A DNA stretch of 64,000 nt from Mesorhizobium sp. INR15 (GCF_015500075.1 NZ_CP045496.1:6148001-6212000); one strand, 5' to 3'. Shown: positions 18,280 to 27,379, counted from the stretch's first letter. A program made the numbers and translations. Notes: generated by a model not told the origin, from the letters alone.

Positions 18280-19140
18280 TCAGGTTTGCGCTGGTATGGC
18301 GCCGTAGGTGACAGCCCGGTCGCGCAGCCAGCGTCGATAGGAGACCGAGACGGCGTCCGCCCGGATCGGTGTCTCGGCGCGCGGATCGAGCGGCAGGCGC
18401 TTGGGCACCTGGTTCTCCAGGATCGGTTTGTCCTGGCCAAAGATCAGCTGCATGAAGCTGCGTACGGTCGCCGCCTCCATGCCCTCCTTGAGATAGCAAA
18501 GATAAGGGTGGGCGACGCAGTTCTCTTCATCGACCGGCTGTACGAAAAGCGTGATCACGTCGAGCCGATCCTTCTGGATCGGGTTGCTCTTGTAGAGCGC
18601 CACCGTGTAGGGCCGGATAACCTTGTAGACATAGTCGACAACAAACCCACGCTTGGCGGTTGGAGAAGCCACCGGCTGATAGAATTTGCATTCCGTCGCC
18701 AGAACCTCGTCCTTGTCGGTGATTTCCACCTTGTAGGGCACCACCTCGGTATGTGGCTCCTCGCCGAGCCAGCCCGTGTGAATGAAAGGGAAATGCCCCA
18801 TGTCGAGAAAATTCTCGACGGCACGCAGGCCGGACACCTTGACCGCGATAGAGCCGCCGCTGACCAGATGACGATCCGCCTCGTTAGCCTCGGGAATATA
18901 GATGATGTCGCGCCAGGGCGTAGCGAGGCACGCCCAGATGAAGCCGTATCGCTCAGCGCTCTTGACCGCTGCTCCGGTGTCCAGCCGTGTGACCGCTGTT
19001 CCGCCAGGATCCTTGCAAGCGATGGCAAGGTCGACGCCCAGCAGACGGGTCAGGAACAGCGTATCGCAGGCCAGTGCGGCCCGATCGGCAACGACATGCC
19101 AGTCGTTGAGAAGCTCACGGTCGTTGCAACGGGTTGCCAT
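18280..19140 (-). CDS. Rieske-less non-heme iron oxygenase subunit 2 (NdmC-like)
   Basis: A 286-residue paralogue of the preceding protein. It has the iron site E109-N110-FL-D113-MG-H116...H121, and the C-terminal FGQDKPILENQ with DPRAETPIRAD shared almost word for word with its neighbour. Its N-terminus keeps NDWHVVADR and YGFIWACLA but has no Rieske CxH/CxxH pairs. The two may form a hetero-oligomer or demethylate different positions. The ATG at 19140 is chosen because AGAGGGG ends 6 nt upstream; an ATG at 19146 abuts it. It is the first gene of a minus-strand operon running through the second oxygenase, reductase, GST-like gene, adhC and gfa, and is divergent from a GntR regulator. Confidence 0.88.
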   Translation of the reverse strand: MATRCNDRELLNDWHVVADRAALACDTLFLTRLLGVDLAIACKDPGGTAVTRLDTGAAVKSAERYGFIWACLATPWRDIIYIPEANEADRHLVSGGSIAVKVSGLRAVENFLDMGHFPFIHTGWLGEEPHTEVVPYKVEITDKDEVLATECKFYQPVASPTAKRGFVVDYVYKVIRPYTVALYKSNPIQKDRLDVITLFVQPVDEENCVAHPYLCYLKEGMEAATVRSFMQLIFGQDKPILENQVPKRLPLDPRAETPIRADAVSVSYRRWLRDRAVTYGAIPAQT

Positions 19141-19282
19141 CGGCATCCCCTCTCACTCGGCTAGCTCTTCATGATGAACCTAGCTCAGCGTTTCCGAGGT
19201 GAACCAACCATAAGATTGGATATCAATCAATAAGTTTTTGTGTGGCAAAATACGATTTTTCGTTGACAGATTGAGGTGATTG

Positions 19283-19308
19283 CATTCCGATATATGGAAT
19301 TCGGAATG
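19283..19308. promoter_or_regulatory. Palindrome in the divergent gap between the demethylase operon and gntR
   Basis: CATTCCGA (19283-19290) and TCGGAATG (19301-19308) form a perfect 8-bp inverted repeat around TATATGGAAT. It lies 65 bp before the GntR gene and about 143 bp before the oxygenase gene. The 19180-19330 stretch is notably AT-rich for this genome. A GntR dimer site is the simplest reading. Confidence 0.45.
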
Positions 19309-19372
19309 ACAGATATGTTGCACCCAGAGGGCATGTGTCCGATATGAACGATATCCCAGTCGCATCCTGCAA

Positions 19373-20224
19373 ATGTCGGAGAGCCGCGCCGTGAGCAGCC
19401 GCTCCCAGACGATCGCGGATACGTTGACGCGCGCCATCATCGATCATCGGCTCGTGCCGGGCTGCAAGCTTGGCGAACGCGAGCTGGCTGAAATATTCGA
19501 CGTCAGCCGCATCGTCGTGCGACAGGCGTTGATCCGCCTCGCCGATGATGGGCTGGCGCAGATCGAGCGGAATCGTGGGGCATTTGTCGCCAAGCCCAGC
19601 ATGCAAGAGGCGATGGAAATCTATGACGCGCTGACGCTTGTCGAACAGGGCGTGGCAGCCCAGCTCAGCGATCGGCTGGGCCCGGCCGGCTGGGCCGAAC
19701 TGCGCCACCATGTCGAACGCCAGCGCCAAGCCGTGGCCGTCGGCAATGATGCACTGGCCGACGTGCTTGGCCAGGAATTCCATACAGTGTTCGTACGCCT
19801 CAGCCGCAACAAGGTGATGCAGGAGATCCATGCGCAGCTTGTGCGCCGCACGACGCTGTTGCGGTCCCTGATCACCGCTGATTTCGATTATTGCAATCTG
19901 CTGGACGACCACTCACGGGTTGTCGACCTTCTGGAAAAAGGCCGCCTGAAACAGGTGATGGATCTCATCGATACCCATCACCGCTCGCTGGTGCGCGGCT
20001 ATATCATGGATCGCGAGGTGTTCCCGGAATTGACGCCCGCTGAAGCCCTGGCTCCCTATCTGGACGGCAAGGCCGACGGGTCAACAACGGCGATCCCGCT
20101 CAGGAGACCAGCAAAGGCACCGGGGGATGGCGGCGCGCACGTTCACGTCCATCTCCCCAAGATAGACCGGGCACCGACAAGCCGGGCATCAACAAAAAAA
20201 ACCAACAGAGGGTCATCATCATGA
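19373..20224 (+). CDS. GntR-family (FadR/FCD-type) transcriptional regulator
   Basis: A 283-residue regulator. Residues about 10-75 form the winged helix (LGERELAEIFDVSRIVVRQAL, then GLAQIERNRGAFV). Residues 80-225 form an all-helical FCD ligand domain with HTVFVRLSRN and the late HHRSLVRG metal-site histidines. The C-terminal 50 residues are low-complexity and probably disordered. The ATG has no clear ribosome site; GTG at 19391 follows GGAG by 9 nt and may be the true start. The 3' end overlaps the BMP binding-protein gene by 4 bp, so regulator and importer form one operon, divergent from the Rieske-less demethylase operon. Confidence 0.9.
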   Translation: MSESRAVSSRSQTIADTLTRAIIDHRLVPGCKLGERELAEIFDVSRIVVRQALIRLADDGLAQIERNRGAFVAKPSMQEAMEIYDALTLVEQGVAAQLSDRLGPAGWAELRHHVERQRQAVAVGNDALADVLGQEFHTVFVRLSRNKVMQEIHAQLVRRTTLLRSLITADFDYCNLLDDHSRVVDLLEKGRLKQVMDLIDTHHRSLVRGYIMDREVFPELTPAEALAPYLDGKADGSTTAIPLRRPAKAPGDGGAHVHVHLPKIDRAPTSRASTKKTNRGSSS

Positions 20225-21315
20225 ACGACGTAACAAGACGGGAATTCCTGAAATACAGCGGCGCGATCGGCGCCGCGGTCGGCGCCGGCGGGCTGAGCAC
20301 CATCGCCCAGGCGCAGGAGGTGCTGAAAATCGGCGTCGTCTACGTGTCGCCGATCGCTGAAATCGGCTGGACCAAGCAGCACAGCCTCGGCGTCGAGGCC
20401 ATCAAGGCCGAGTTCGGCGACAAGGTCGAGCTCACCGTCATCGACAACATCTTCATGCCGCAGGACGCGGAACGCATTTTCCGGGAGATGGCGAGCGCCG
20501 GCAACAAGCTGATCTTCGGCACCAGCTTTTCGCATGGAACGCCTATGCAGAAAGTGGCGCCGAGGTTCCCGAAAGCGGCTTTCGAACATTGCTCCGGCAT
20601 CGTCCATCTCGCCAATCTGGGAACCTTCGAAGCCAAATATTACGAAGGCACTTTCGTCGCCGGGGCGGCAGGCGGCTACGTCTCGAAATCGGGCAAGATC
20701 GGCTTCATCGGCGGCTTTCCGATCCCCGATATCGTCGGCCCTGCCAACGCGTTTCTGCTTGGCGCGCAAAGTGTCAATCCGAACGCCACCTGCAATGCGC
20801 TCTTCCTGAATTCCTGGTTCGATCCGGGCAAGGAAAAGGAGGCCGCCAAGACGCTGATTTCACAGGGCTGCGACGTCATCTGCTCGATGACGGACACGGC
20901 GACAGGCGTCCAGGTTGCCGGCGAAGGCGGTGCCTGGTCGATCGGCTATGCCAGCGACATGGCGAAGTTTGGTTCGGGCAAGCAGCTGACCTCATTCGTC
21001 CTCGACTGGACCAGCGACTATGTTGGCGCCGCCAAGGCCGTCGCCGCCGGCACCTGGAAGCCGGAAGAGCGTTGGGATGGATTGGCTGCCGGCGTCGTCA
21101 AGATGGCGCCCTACAATGAAGGCATTCCCGCCGATTCCCGCGCCAAGCTGAAGCAGCTTGAAGCCGACATCGGCAGCGGCAAGGTTCATCCCTATGCCGG
21201 CGAGTTGAAGGACCAGGACGGCAACGTCAAGGTCGCCGGCGGTTCGGTTCTCGCCGACAACGACATTCGCGGCATGAACTGGTTCGTGAAGGGGATGATC
21301 GGCAAGTTGAGCTGA
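20221..21315 (+). CDS. BMP-family ABC importer substrate-binding protein 2 (Tat signal)
   Basis: A 364-residue periplasmic binding protein of the BmpA/PnrA family. The N-terminus has TRREFLK followed by a hydrophobic stretch to AQA near residue 31, a twin-arginine signal, so export is probably in folded form. The mature part starts LKIGVVYVSPIAEIGW, a BMP-family opening. GAAGGYVSKSGKIGFIGG is the family hinge segment. GAGGG lies 8 nt before the ATG, which overlaps the regulator gene's stop. The following genes supply ATPase and permeases. Its position opposite the demethylase operon suggests that it imports the demethylation substrate. Confidence 0.93.
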   Translation: MNDVTRREFLKYSGAIGAAVGAGGLSTIAQAQEVLKIGVVYVSPIAEIGWTKQHSLGVEAIKAEFGDKVELTVIDNIFMPQDAERIFREMASAGNKLIFGTSFSHGTPMQKVAPRFPKAAFEHCSGIVHLANLGTFEAKYYEGTFVAGAAGGYVSKSGKIGFIGGFPIPDIVGPANAFLLGAQSVNPNATCNALFLNSWFDPGKEKEAAKTLISQGCDVICSMTDTATGVQVAGEGGAWSIGYASDMAKFGSGKQLTSFVLDWTSDYVGAAKAVAAGTWKPEERWDGLAAGVVKMAPYNEGIPADSRAKLKQLEADIGSGKVHPYAGELKDQDGNVKVAGGSVLADNDIRGMNWFVKGMIGKLS

Positions 21316-21336
21316 TCGTCCATCTGCTGACCGGGC

Positions 21337-21364
21337 GGCGCCGAAGAATAAAGGCTTCGGCGCC
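21337..21364 (+). terminator. Intercistronic hairpin after the second BMP substrate-binding gene
   Basis: GGCGCCGAAG (21337-21346) and CTTCGGCGCC (21355-21364) form a perfect 10-bp stem with loop AATAAAGG, 22 bp after the stop codon. There is no T-run. It probably protects or partly terminates the binding-protein message before the ATPase gene. Confidence 0.55.
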
Positions 21365-21415
21365 TGCTCGCTTGCACCTCGTCCAACCTCGCTTCACGCT
21401 ACGGCAGGACCCGCC

Positions 21416-22963
21416 ATGAACCCGCGTCTAGAATTGCGCAACATCTGCAAGCGCTATCCTGGCGTCGTCGCCAATGACGACGTCTCTCTATCGATCCAGC
21501 CGGGCGAGATCCACGCTGTCCTCGGCGAAAACGGCGCCGGCAAATCCACCTTGATGAAAATCATCTATGGGGCGGCGCAGGCCGATTCCGGCGAGATCTA
21601 CTGCGACGGCAAACCGATCGTGTCGCATAACCCGGCGGTTTCCCGCGCGCTCGGCATCGAGATGGTCTACCAGCATTTCGCGCTGTTCGAATCCGTATCG
21701 GTGGTCGAGAACATCGCGCTGTCGGCGAGCAGCGCATTCCATCTGCCGACGCTTGCCGACAAGATCCGCGAGCTTTCGCTTCGCTACGGCATGCCGATAG
21801 ATCCGCACCGCCAGGTACATGACCTGTCGGTGGGCGAACGCCAGCGCGTGGAAATCGTGCGCTGCCTGCTGCAGGCGCCGAAACTGCTGATCCTTGACGA
21901 GCCGACATCGGTGCTGACGCCACAGGCAGTCGTCAAGCTCTTCGAAACGCTCCGGCAGCTCGCCGCCGAAGGGTGCAGCATCGTCTACATCAGCCATAAG
22001 CTCGACGAGGTGCAGGAACTCTGCGACACCGCCACCGTGCTGCGCAATGGCAAGGTCACCGGCACCGCTCGTCCCAAGGAGACGACATCGCTGGAACTTG
22101 CCCGCATGATGGTCGGTTCCAAGCTGCCTGAAGTGCGCGTCAGCCCGCCAAATCCGAGCGACACGCCGGTGCTTGAGGTCAAGGGGCTCTCGGTCAAGGC
22201 CCGAGACCATTTCGGCGTCGATCTCAAGGACGTGTCGTTCAATGTGCATGGCGGCGAAATCGTCGGTCTTGCCGGCGTCTCCGGAAACGGCCAGGCCGAA
22301 CTGATCGCCTTGCTCAGTGGCGAGCGGACGCATGAGCAAAACGACACGATCAGGATTTGCGGCACCGCTGCCGCCCGCCTGCGTTCTCACGAACGCCGCA
22401 AGCTTGGCGTCGCCTTTGTTCCCGAAGAACGGCTCGGACGCGGCGCCGTGCCATCGCATACGTTGTGGGAGAACGCGGTGCTGACCGCGCACCGCTTCGG
22501 AACGGTGCGCAAGGGATTGATCGACCGCCGCAAGGCCAAGGCTTTCGCTGCCGGCATCATCGACAAGTTCAAGGTCAAGGCCAATGGCCCGCAATCGACC
22601 GCGCAAAGCCTGTCGGGCGGCAACCTGCAGAAGTTCATTGTCGGACGCGAGATCGCGCTCAAGCCAAGGCTGTTTCTGGTCTCCCAGCCAACCTGGGGGG
22701 TCGATGTCGGCGCATCCGCTTTCATCCGGCAGACCATCATCGATCTCAGCCGCGCCGGTGCGGCGGTGCTTGTCGTCTCAGAAGAACTCGACGAGCTGTT
22801 CGAAATCTGTGATCGGCTGCTGGTCATCTGCCAGGGAAAAGTGTCTCCGCCGCTCATGCGCACGACAACCGACCGCGAGGAAATCGGACTTCTGATGACC
22901 GGCCGGAGCATGAGCGAAGGTGTATCGGCAAACAGCGGGGGCGACGTTGCACTTCAGGATTGA
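21416..22963 (+). CDS. BMP-type ABC importer, tandem-domain ATPase 2
   Basis: A 515-residue cytoplasmic ATPase with two ABC domains. The first is complete: Walker A GENGAGKST, signature LSVGERQRVE, Walker B LLILDEPTSV, switch His in ISHKLDE. The second has a degenerate P-loop (GVSGNGQAE), a good signature LSGGNLQK and a non-canonical Walker B (LFLVSQPTWG), as is normal in this class. AGGA lies 6 nt before the ATG. It follows the hairpin after the binding-protein gene and overlaps the first permease gene. Confidence 0.93.
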   Translation: MNPRLELRNICKRYPGVVANDDVSLSIQPGEIHAVLGENGAGKSTLMKIIYGAAQADSGEIYCDGKPIVSHNPAVSRALGIEMVYQHFALFESVSVVENIALSASSAFHLPTLADKIRELSLRYGMPIDPHRQVHDLSVGERQRVEIVRCLLQAPKLLILDEPTSVLTPQAVVKLFETLRQLAAEGCSIVYISHKLDEVQELCDTATVLRNGKVTGTARPKETTSLELARMMVGSKLPEVRVSPPNPSDTPVLEVKGLSVKARDHFGVDLKDVSFNVHGGEIVGLAGVSGNGQAELIALLSGERTHEQNDTIRICGTAAARLRSHERRKLGVAFVPEERLGRGAVPSHTLWENAVLTAHRFGTVRKGLIDRRKAKAFAAGIIDKFKVKANGPQSTAQSLSGGNLQKFIVGREIALKPRLFLVSQPTWGVDVGASAFIRQTIIDLSRAGAAVLVVSEELDELFEICDRLLVICQGKVSPPLMRTTTDREEIGLLMTGRSMSEGVSANSGGDVALQD

Positions 22964-24014
22964 ACAAAGACCGGAGCCTTCCGCACCGATGCGCGTTGCC
23001 GCGCCGGTGCTGGCGACGGCGCTGACGGTGATCGTCGGCTCGATTTTCTTCGCGTCTCTCGGACACGATCCGCTGGCCACGCTCTATGCGTTCTTCATCG
23101 AACCGCTCAGCTCGATGAACGGGCTGTCGGAGTGGTTGCTCAAGGCATCGCCACTGATCCTCATCGCCTGCGGGCTGGCGATCGGTTTCCGCGCTAATGT
23201 CTGGAACATCGGCGCCGAGGGCCAGTTCACCATGGGCGCGATCGCCGCCAGCGGTGTCGGCCTCTTCTGGCCCAACCCGGAGAGCGCATTGCTGCTGCCG
23301 CTGATGTTCGTCGCCGGCATGGGCGCCGGCATGGCTTGGGCGGCAATCCCCGCCTTCCTGCGTGCCCGCATGAACACCAACGAAATTCTCGTCACGCTGA
23401 TGATGACGTATATCGCCACGCTGTTCCTGTCCTATCTCGTGCATGGACCCTGGCGTGATCCGGCCGGCTTCAACTATCCGCAGACGGCACTTCTGCCGAC
23501 GGCCGCCATGCTGCAGTCCTTCGACCCAGCGTACCGGCTTAATTCCTCGATCTTCATCACCGTCGTCGCCGTCATCGCGATGTGGCTGTTCACCGACCGC
23601 AGCTTCCTCGGCTACAAGATGTCGGTGAGCGGCGCCGCGCCGCTCGCTGCCCGCTATGCCGGATTTCGCGAGTCGGCGGCGGTCTGGATCGGCCTGCTGG
23701 CCGGAGGCGCCGCGGCAGGTATCGCCGGCATGGCCGAGGCCGCCGGACCGCTCGGCCAGCTCTCGCCGCAAATATCGCCGGGCTATGGCTTCGCGGCCAT
23801 AATCGTTGCCTTCATCGGTCGGCTGAACGCCTTCGGCATCGTCATTGGCGGGCTCTTGATGTCGCTGCTTTTTCTCGGCGGCGAAGGCGTGCAGATGACG
23901 CTTGGCCTGCCCTCCGCGCTGACGCGCATCTTCCAGGGCATCCTGCTGTTCTTCCTGCTGGCTGCCGACTTCTTCATTTTCTATCGCATTCGCCTGGTAC
24001 GGGAGAAAGCCTGA
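22947..24014 (+). CDS. BMP-type ABC importer, permease 1 (NupP-like) of system 2
   Basis: A permease of about 355 residues with some nine hydrophobic segments. It has the family motif GFRANVWNIGAEGQFTMGA in the first third and the coupling loop NTNEILVTLMMTYIA. The TTG at 22947 is chosen because AGCGGGGG lies just upstream and relatives begin with a short basic segment ending in RPEPS. An ATG at 22920, deeper in the ATPase gene, and an ATG at 22989 are alternatives. The gene overlaps the ATPase gene at its 5' end and shares its last base with the next permease start. Confidence 0.88.
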   Translation: MHFRIEQRPEPSAPMRVAAPVLATALTVIVGSIFFASLGHDPLATLYAFFIEPLSSMNGLSEWLLKASPLILIACGLAIGFRANVWNIGAEGQFTMGAIAASGVGLFWPNPESALLLPLMFVAGMGAGMAWAAIPAFLRARMNTNEILVTLMMTYIATLFLSYLVHGPWRDPAGFNYPQTALLPTAAMLQSFDPAYRLNSSIFITVVAVIAMWLFTDRSFLGYKMSVSGAAPLAARYAGFRESAAVWIGLLAGGAAAGIAGMAEAAGPLGQLSPQISPGYGFAAIIVAFIGRLNAFGIVIGGLLMSLLFLGGEGVQMTLGLPSALTRIFQGILLFFLLAADFFIFYRIRLVREKA

Positions 24015-24934
24015 TGGATCTCTTCATCGCCATATTCACCGGCACCATCATTGCCGCGACACCCTTGATCTTCGCCGCTCTTGGCGAACTCGTGGTCGAA
24101 AAGTCAGGCGTTCTCAATCTCGGCATCGAAGGCATGATGCTGATGGGCGCGGCCCTTGCGTTCTGGGCGGTGACGGCGGGCTTTTCCATGCCCGTAGCGA
24201 TCCTGGCCGGAGCGCTGGCGGGCGCTGCCGCATCCCTGCTGTTCGGCGTTCTGGCGCTGACCTTCCTCACCAATCAATACGCCGCCGGCCTAGCGCTGGC
24301 GATCTTCGGCTCCGGTGTCTCGGCCTTCCTTGGGCGTGGCTTCGGCAGCGATCCGATCGAGGCGCTGCATCGCGTCAACATTCCCTATCTGTCCGATCTG
24401 CCGGTGATCGGGCCGCTGCTGTTCCGCTTCGACCCGATGGTCTACCTGGCGCTGCTGATGTTCGGCGCCATCAGCTGGTTTCTCTATCGGACCAAGGCCG
24501 GCCTCGTCCTGCGCACGATCGGGGAGTCGCCTCAGACATCGCATGCGATCGGCTACCCAGTGATCAGGATACGCTACATGGCCGTGCTGTTCGGCGGGGC
24601 GATGGCGGGCCTGGCTGGTGCCTACCTGTCGGTCGCCTACACGCCGCTGTGGGTCGAGAACATGACCGCCGGCAAGGGCTGGATCGCTCTGGCGCTGGTC
24701 GTCTTCGCCACCTGGCGGCCGCTGCGCATCCTGCTCGGCGCATGGCTGTTCGGCGGCATGACGATCCTGCAGCTTCAGGGACAGGCGCTTGGGCTCAATG
24801 TGCCGTCCGAACTGTTGTCGGCCCTGCCCTATCTGGCAACGATCGTGGTGCTGGTCCTGATCTCGCGAAACCGCCAGATGCTGGCGCTGCATTTTCCAGC
24901 CTCGCTTGCAAAACCGTTTCGCCCCGCGAACTAG
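24014..24934 (+). CDS. BMP-type ABC importer, permease 2 (NupQ-like) of system 2
   Basis: A 306-residue membrane permease with about eight hydrophobic segments. It carries the family hallmark GVLNLGIEGMMLMGA near residue 32 and the late NMTAGKGWIALALVVF segment. The ATG overlaps the upstream TGA by one base (TGATG), so translation is coupled. It ends the gntR-importer operon; the 138 bp after it, convergent with the molybdoenzyme gene, holds only a short CCTAGCTAGG palindrome (24997-25006). It forms the pore together with the NupP-like permease. Confidence 0.92.
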   Translation: MDLFIAIFTGTIIAATPLIFAALGELVVEKSGVLNLGIEGMMLMGAALAFWAVTAGFSMPVAILAGALAGAAASLLFGVLALTFLTNQYAAGLALAIFGSGVSAFLGRGFGSDPIEALHRVNIPYLSDLPVIGPLLFRFDPMVYLALLMFGAISWFLYRTKAGLVLRTIGESPQTSHAIGYPVIRIRYMAVLFGGAMAGLAGAYLSVAYTPLWVENMTAGKGWIALALVVFATWRPLRILLGAWLFGGMTILQLQGQALGLNVPSELLSALPYLATIVVLVLISRNRQMLALHFPASLAKPFRPAN

Positions 24935-25072
24935 CCAGGTGGCTGCCGCGCATTGCAAAAGGCCGCATTCATTCGTGAAAGCGTTGCCACGACTGGCCTA
25001 GCTAGGTCATGAGGACAGGAAGGCGCGAACTGTAGATGGATTTTCGGAGGCCAGGGGCACGGCAACCTGTAT

Positions 25073-27379
25073 TTAGCGGCTTGGCTTGACCTCAGGCATC
25101 TGGAAATGGCCCGGGTCTCGATCGCCAATGAATTTTTCTATCTCAACGAGAGCAGACTGGGCCGAGGGGCCCTGGCCGAGGAATGATGTCCCCTCATCCC
25201 GGGTCAGCATGTTCGGATTGCCATGGAGGTCAAGGGCGCCCGGTTCTGCGTACGCCTCTGGATGATACCAGGCACCTGAGGCGAGCTGCACAACCCCTGC
25301 CATGATTTCTCGCGACAGCACCGCGCCGGCGAGGCAAGCGCCCCGATCATTGAACACGCGCACCGTGTCGCCATCCTGGATTCCGCGTGCTGCGGCATCG
25401 CTGTTGTTGATAAGAACGGGCTCACGCCCAGATACTTTCGATTCTCGGCTCAGCTTCGCGTCATCCAGTTGGCTGTGGAGCCGTGTCGATGGCTGATTTG
25501 ATATCATGTGGAGCGGGAACCGCTCGGCCGCTTTGGCGGCGTGCCATTCCTTGGGCGGCAACCAGACCGGATGCCCGGGACAATTGCCGTACCCGAAGCC
25601 CGCAATCGTCTCACTGAAGATTTCAATGCGTCCCGATGGCGTGCGGAGAGGATGCGCCCTGGGGTCAGTGCGGAAATTAGCAAACAGCACAAAGTCCTCG
25701 TCAGGCGCCGGCACCTCGGCAAACCCATCGCTCCAGAACTGGGCGAACTCCGGCAAATCGACATTGTGTGCCCGCGCCTTCGACCGGCACCGGTCATAGG
25801 CGTGCTCTATCCATCCGCTGATATCGCGGCCCTCTGTAAAATGTTCGCGAAAGCCGAGCCGGCCTGCCAGGTCGGCGAAGATGTCATAATCGTTGCGTGC
25901 CTGACCTACCGGTTCAATCAACTTCGGCATCGCGACAATGAAGCGGTCGCGTGGCGATGCACCGACGTCGTCGCGCTCATAGGTGGTGGTGGCGGGCAAT
26001 ACGATGTCGGCCTGGCGTGCCGTCGCCGTCCACCAGACTTCATGCACGATGATTGTCTCTGGCCTGTTCCAGGCATCGACCAGGCGGTTGATGTCCTGGT
26101 GGTGATGGAACGGATTGCCGCCGGCCCAGTAGACGAGCTTGATATCCGGGAAGGTTATGGTTTTGCCATCGAAAGGGATGGTTCTGCCGGGCTGAAGCAG
26201 GAGGTCCGCCATCCGGGCGACCGGAATTGCCAGCCTGAGCGGGTTCTTGCCCGACTCCATCGCCGGAGAGCTTGTTGGACGACGCGGCGTGCCCATGCCG
26301 TTGATCGACCCATAGCCAAAGCCAAAGCCGCCACCCGGCAACCCTATCTGACCAAGCATTGCAGCCAGGGCGATGAGTGCCCAGTAGGGTTGCTCGCCAT
26401 GGTCCGCCCGCTGCAACGACCATGTCGCCGAAAGCATCGTCCGGCAGCCGGCCATGCGCAGCGCCAGATCAACGATCTTGTCTGCATCGATCGCGGTAAG
26501 GCCGGCGGCCCAACTCGCGGATTTTGGCGTGCCGTCCGCAATGCCCAGGACATAGTCGCGATAGCGTTCGTATCCGACGGTGTATTTGTCCAGGAATGCC
26601 AGGTCGACGCGTTCATTGACAATCAGCGTGTGGGCGAGCGCCAGCATCAGTGCGGTATCGGCGCCCGGCCGGATCGGCAACCACTCGGCGCCGAGCCAGT
26701 CGCCACAGTCACGCTTGAGCGGACTGATGGACACGAATTCGACGCCAGCGTCCCGAGCCTGTTTGAACGAGCCTGGGCTTTCGTGGCTACCAGCTCCTCC
26801 TGTCGTGATCAGCATATTCTTTTCGGCGGCGCCGCCGAACAGAACCATGAGTTTCGAGTTCCTGATGATGCTTGGCCAGTCGGTAACTGGCCCCGCAACC
26901 GCTTCGATGCCACCCACGACGTGCGGCAGCAGCACCGCCGCCGCTCCCCAACTGTAGTTGGTCACCTGGTCGACACAGCCGCCGAACCCGTAGAGGAAAC
27001 GATGGACAAGCGTGCGCGCGTGATTGATCCGTCCCGCGCTTGACCATCCGTAAGAGCCGCCGAAGATCGCCTGGTTGCCGTATTCTCTTTTTACGCTGTC
27101 CAACTGCCGTGAGACCAGTTGAAGCGCCTCCTCCCAGCTCACGGGAACGAACGGTTCCGCGCCACGGCGCCGAGACATGTCGGCCGGGCCTCGCAACAGG
27201 TAGCCTTCGCGCACCATTGGCTGCGCGATGCGCGACGCCGCATAGACGGCGCTTGGAACCGACTGGATCAGCGCGGAGGGATGGCTGTCATGACTGAAGG
27301 GCGAAACCGCCTCGATCCGACCGTCTTTCAAGGTGGCTTCGAAAGCCCCCCAATGCGCATGGCTTAACTTGCGGCTCAT
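25073..27379 (-). CDS. Molybdopterin oxidoreductase, BisC/DMSO-reductase type (S- or N-oxide reductase)
   Basis: A 768-residue bis-MGD molybdoenzyme. There is no N-terminal Cys motif for an iron-sulfur cluster. YGWSSAGRINHA near residue 110 supplies the serine that ligates molybdenum in the DMSO/TMAO/biotin-sulfoxide reductase group. HEVWWTATARQADIVLPATT and the C-terminal molydopterin-binding domain from about residue 630 are typical. It has no twin-arginine signal, so it acts in the cytoplasm like BisC, which reduces biotin sulfoxide and free methionine sulfoxide. Its start overlaps the nitrilase stop by 4 bp, so it is the last gene of the IclR operon. Together with the C-S lyase and thiol dioxygenase genes upstream, an S-oxide substrate is plausible. 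Confidence 0.9.
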   Translation of the reverse strand: MSRKLSHAHWGAFEATLKDGRIEAVSPFSHDSHPSALIQSVPSAVYAASRIAQPMVREGYLLRGPADMSRRRGAEPFVPVSWEEALQLVSRQLDSVKREYGNQAIFGGSYGWSSAGRINHARTLVHRFLYGFGGCVDQVTNYSWGAAAVLLPHVVGGIEAVAGPVTDWPSIIRNSKLMVLFGGAAEKNMLITTGGAGSHESPGSFKQARDAGVEFVSISPLKRDCGDWLGAEWLPIRPGADTALMLALAHTLIVNERVDLAFLDKYTVGYERYRDYVLGIADGTPKSASWAAGLTAIDADKIVDLALRMAGCRTMLSATWSLQRADHGEQPYWALIALAAMLGQIGLPGGGFGFGYGSINGMGTPRRPTSSPAMESGKNPLRLAIPVARMADLLLQPGRTIPFDGKTITFPDIKLVYWAGGNPFHHHQDINRLVDAWNRPETIIVHEVWWTATARQADIVLPATTTYERDDVGASPRDRFIVAMPKLIEPVGQARNDYDIFADLAGRLGFREHFTEGRDISGWIEHAYDRCRSKARAHNVDLPEFAQFWSDGFAEVPAPDEDFVLFANFRTDPRAHPLRTPSGRIEIFSETIAGFGYGNCPGHPVWLPPKEWHAAKAAERFPLHMISNQPSTRLHSQLDDAKLSRESKVSGREPVLINNSDAAARGIQDGDTVRVFNDRGACLAGAVLSREIMAGVVQLASGAWYHPEAYAEPGALDLHGNPNMLTRDEGTSFLGQGPSAQSALVEIEKFIGDRDPGHFQMPEVKPSR

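Noticed and set aside
15854..19164. Plus-strand frames of 503 and 609 codons opposite the NdmD- and NdmC-like genes
   Set aside because: Antisense shadows. The minus-strand proteins have intact cluster and iron ligands and proper ribosome sites.
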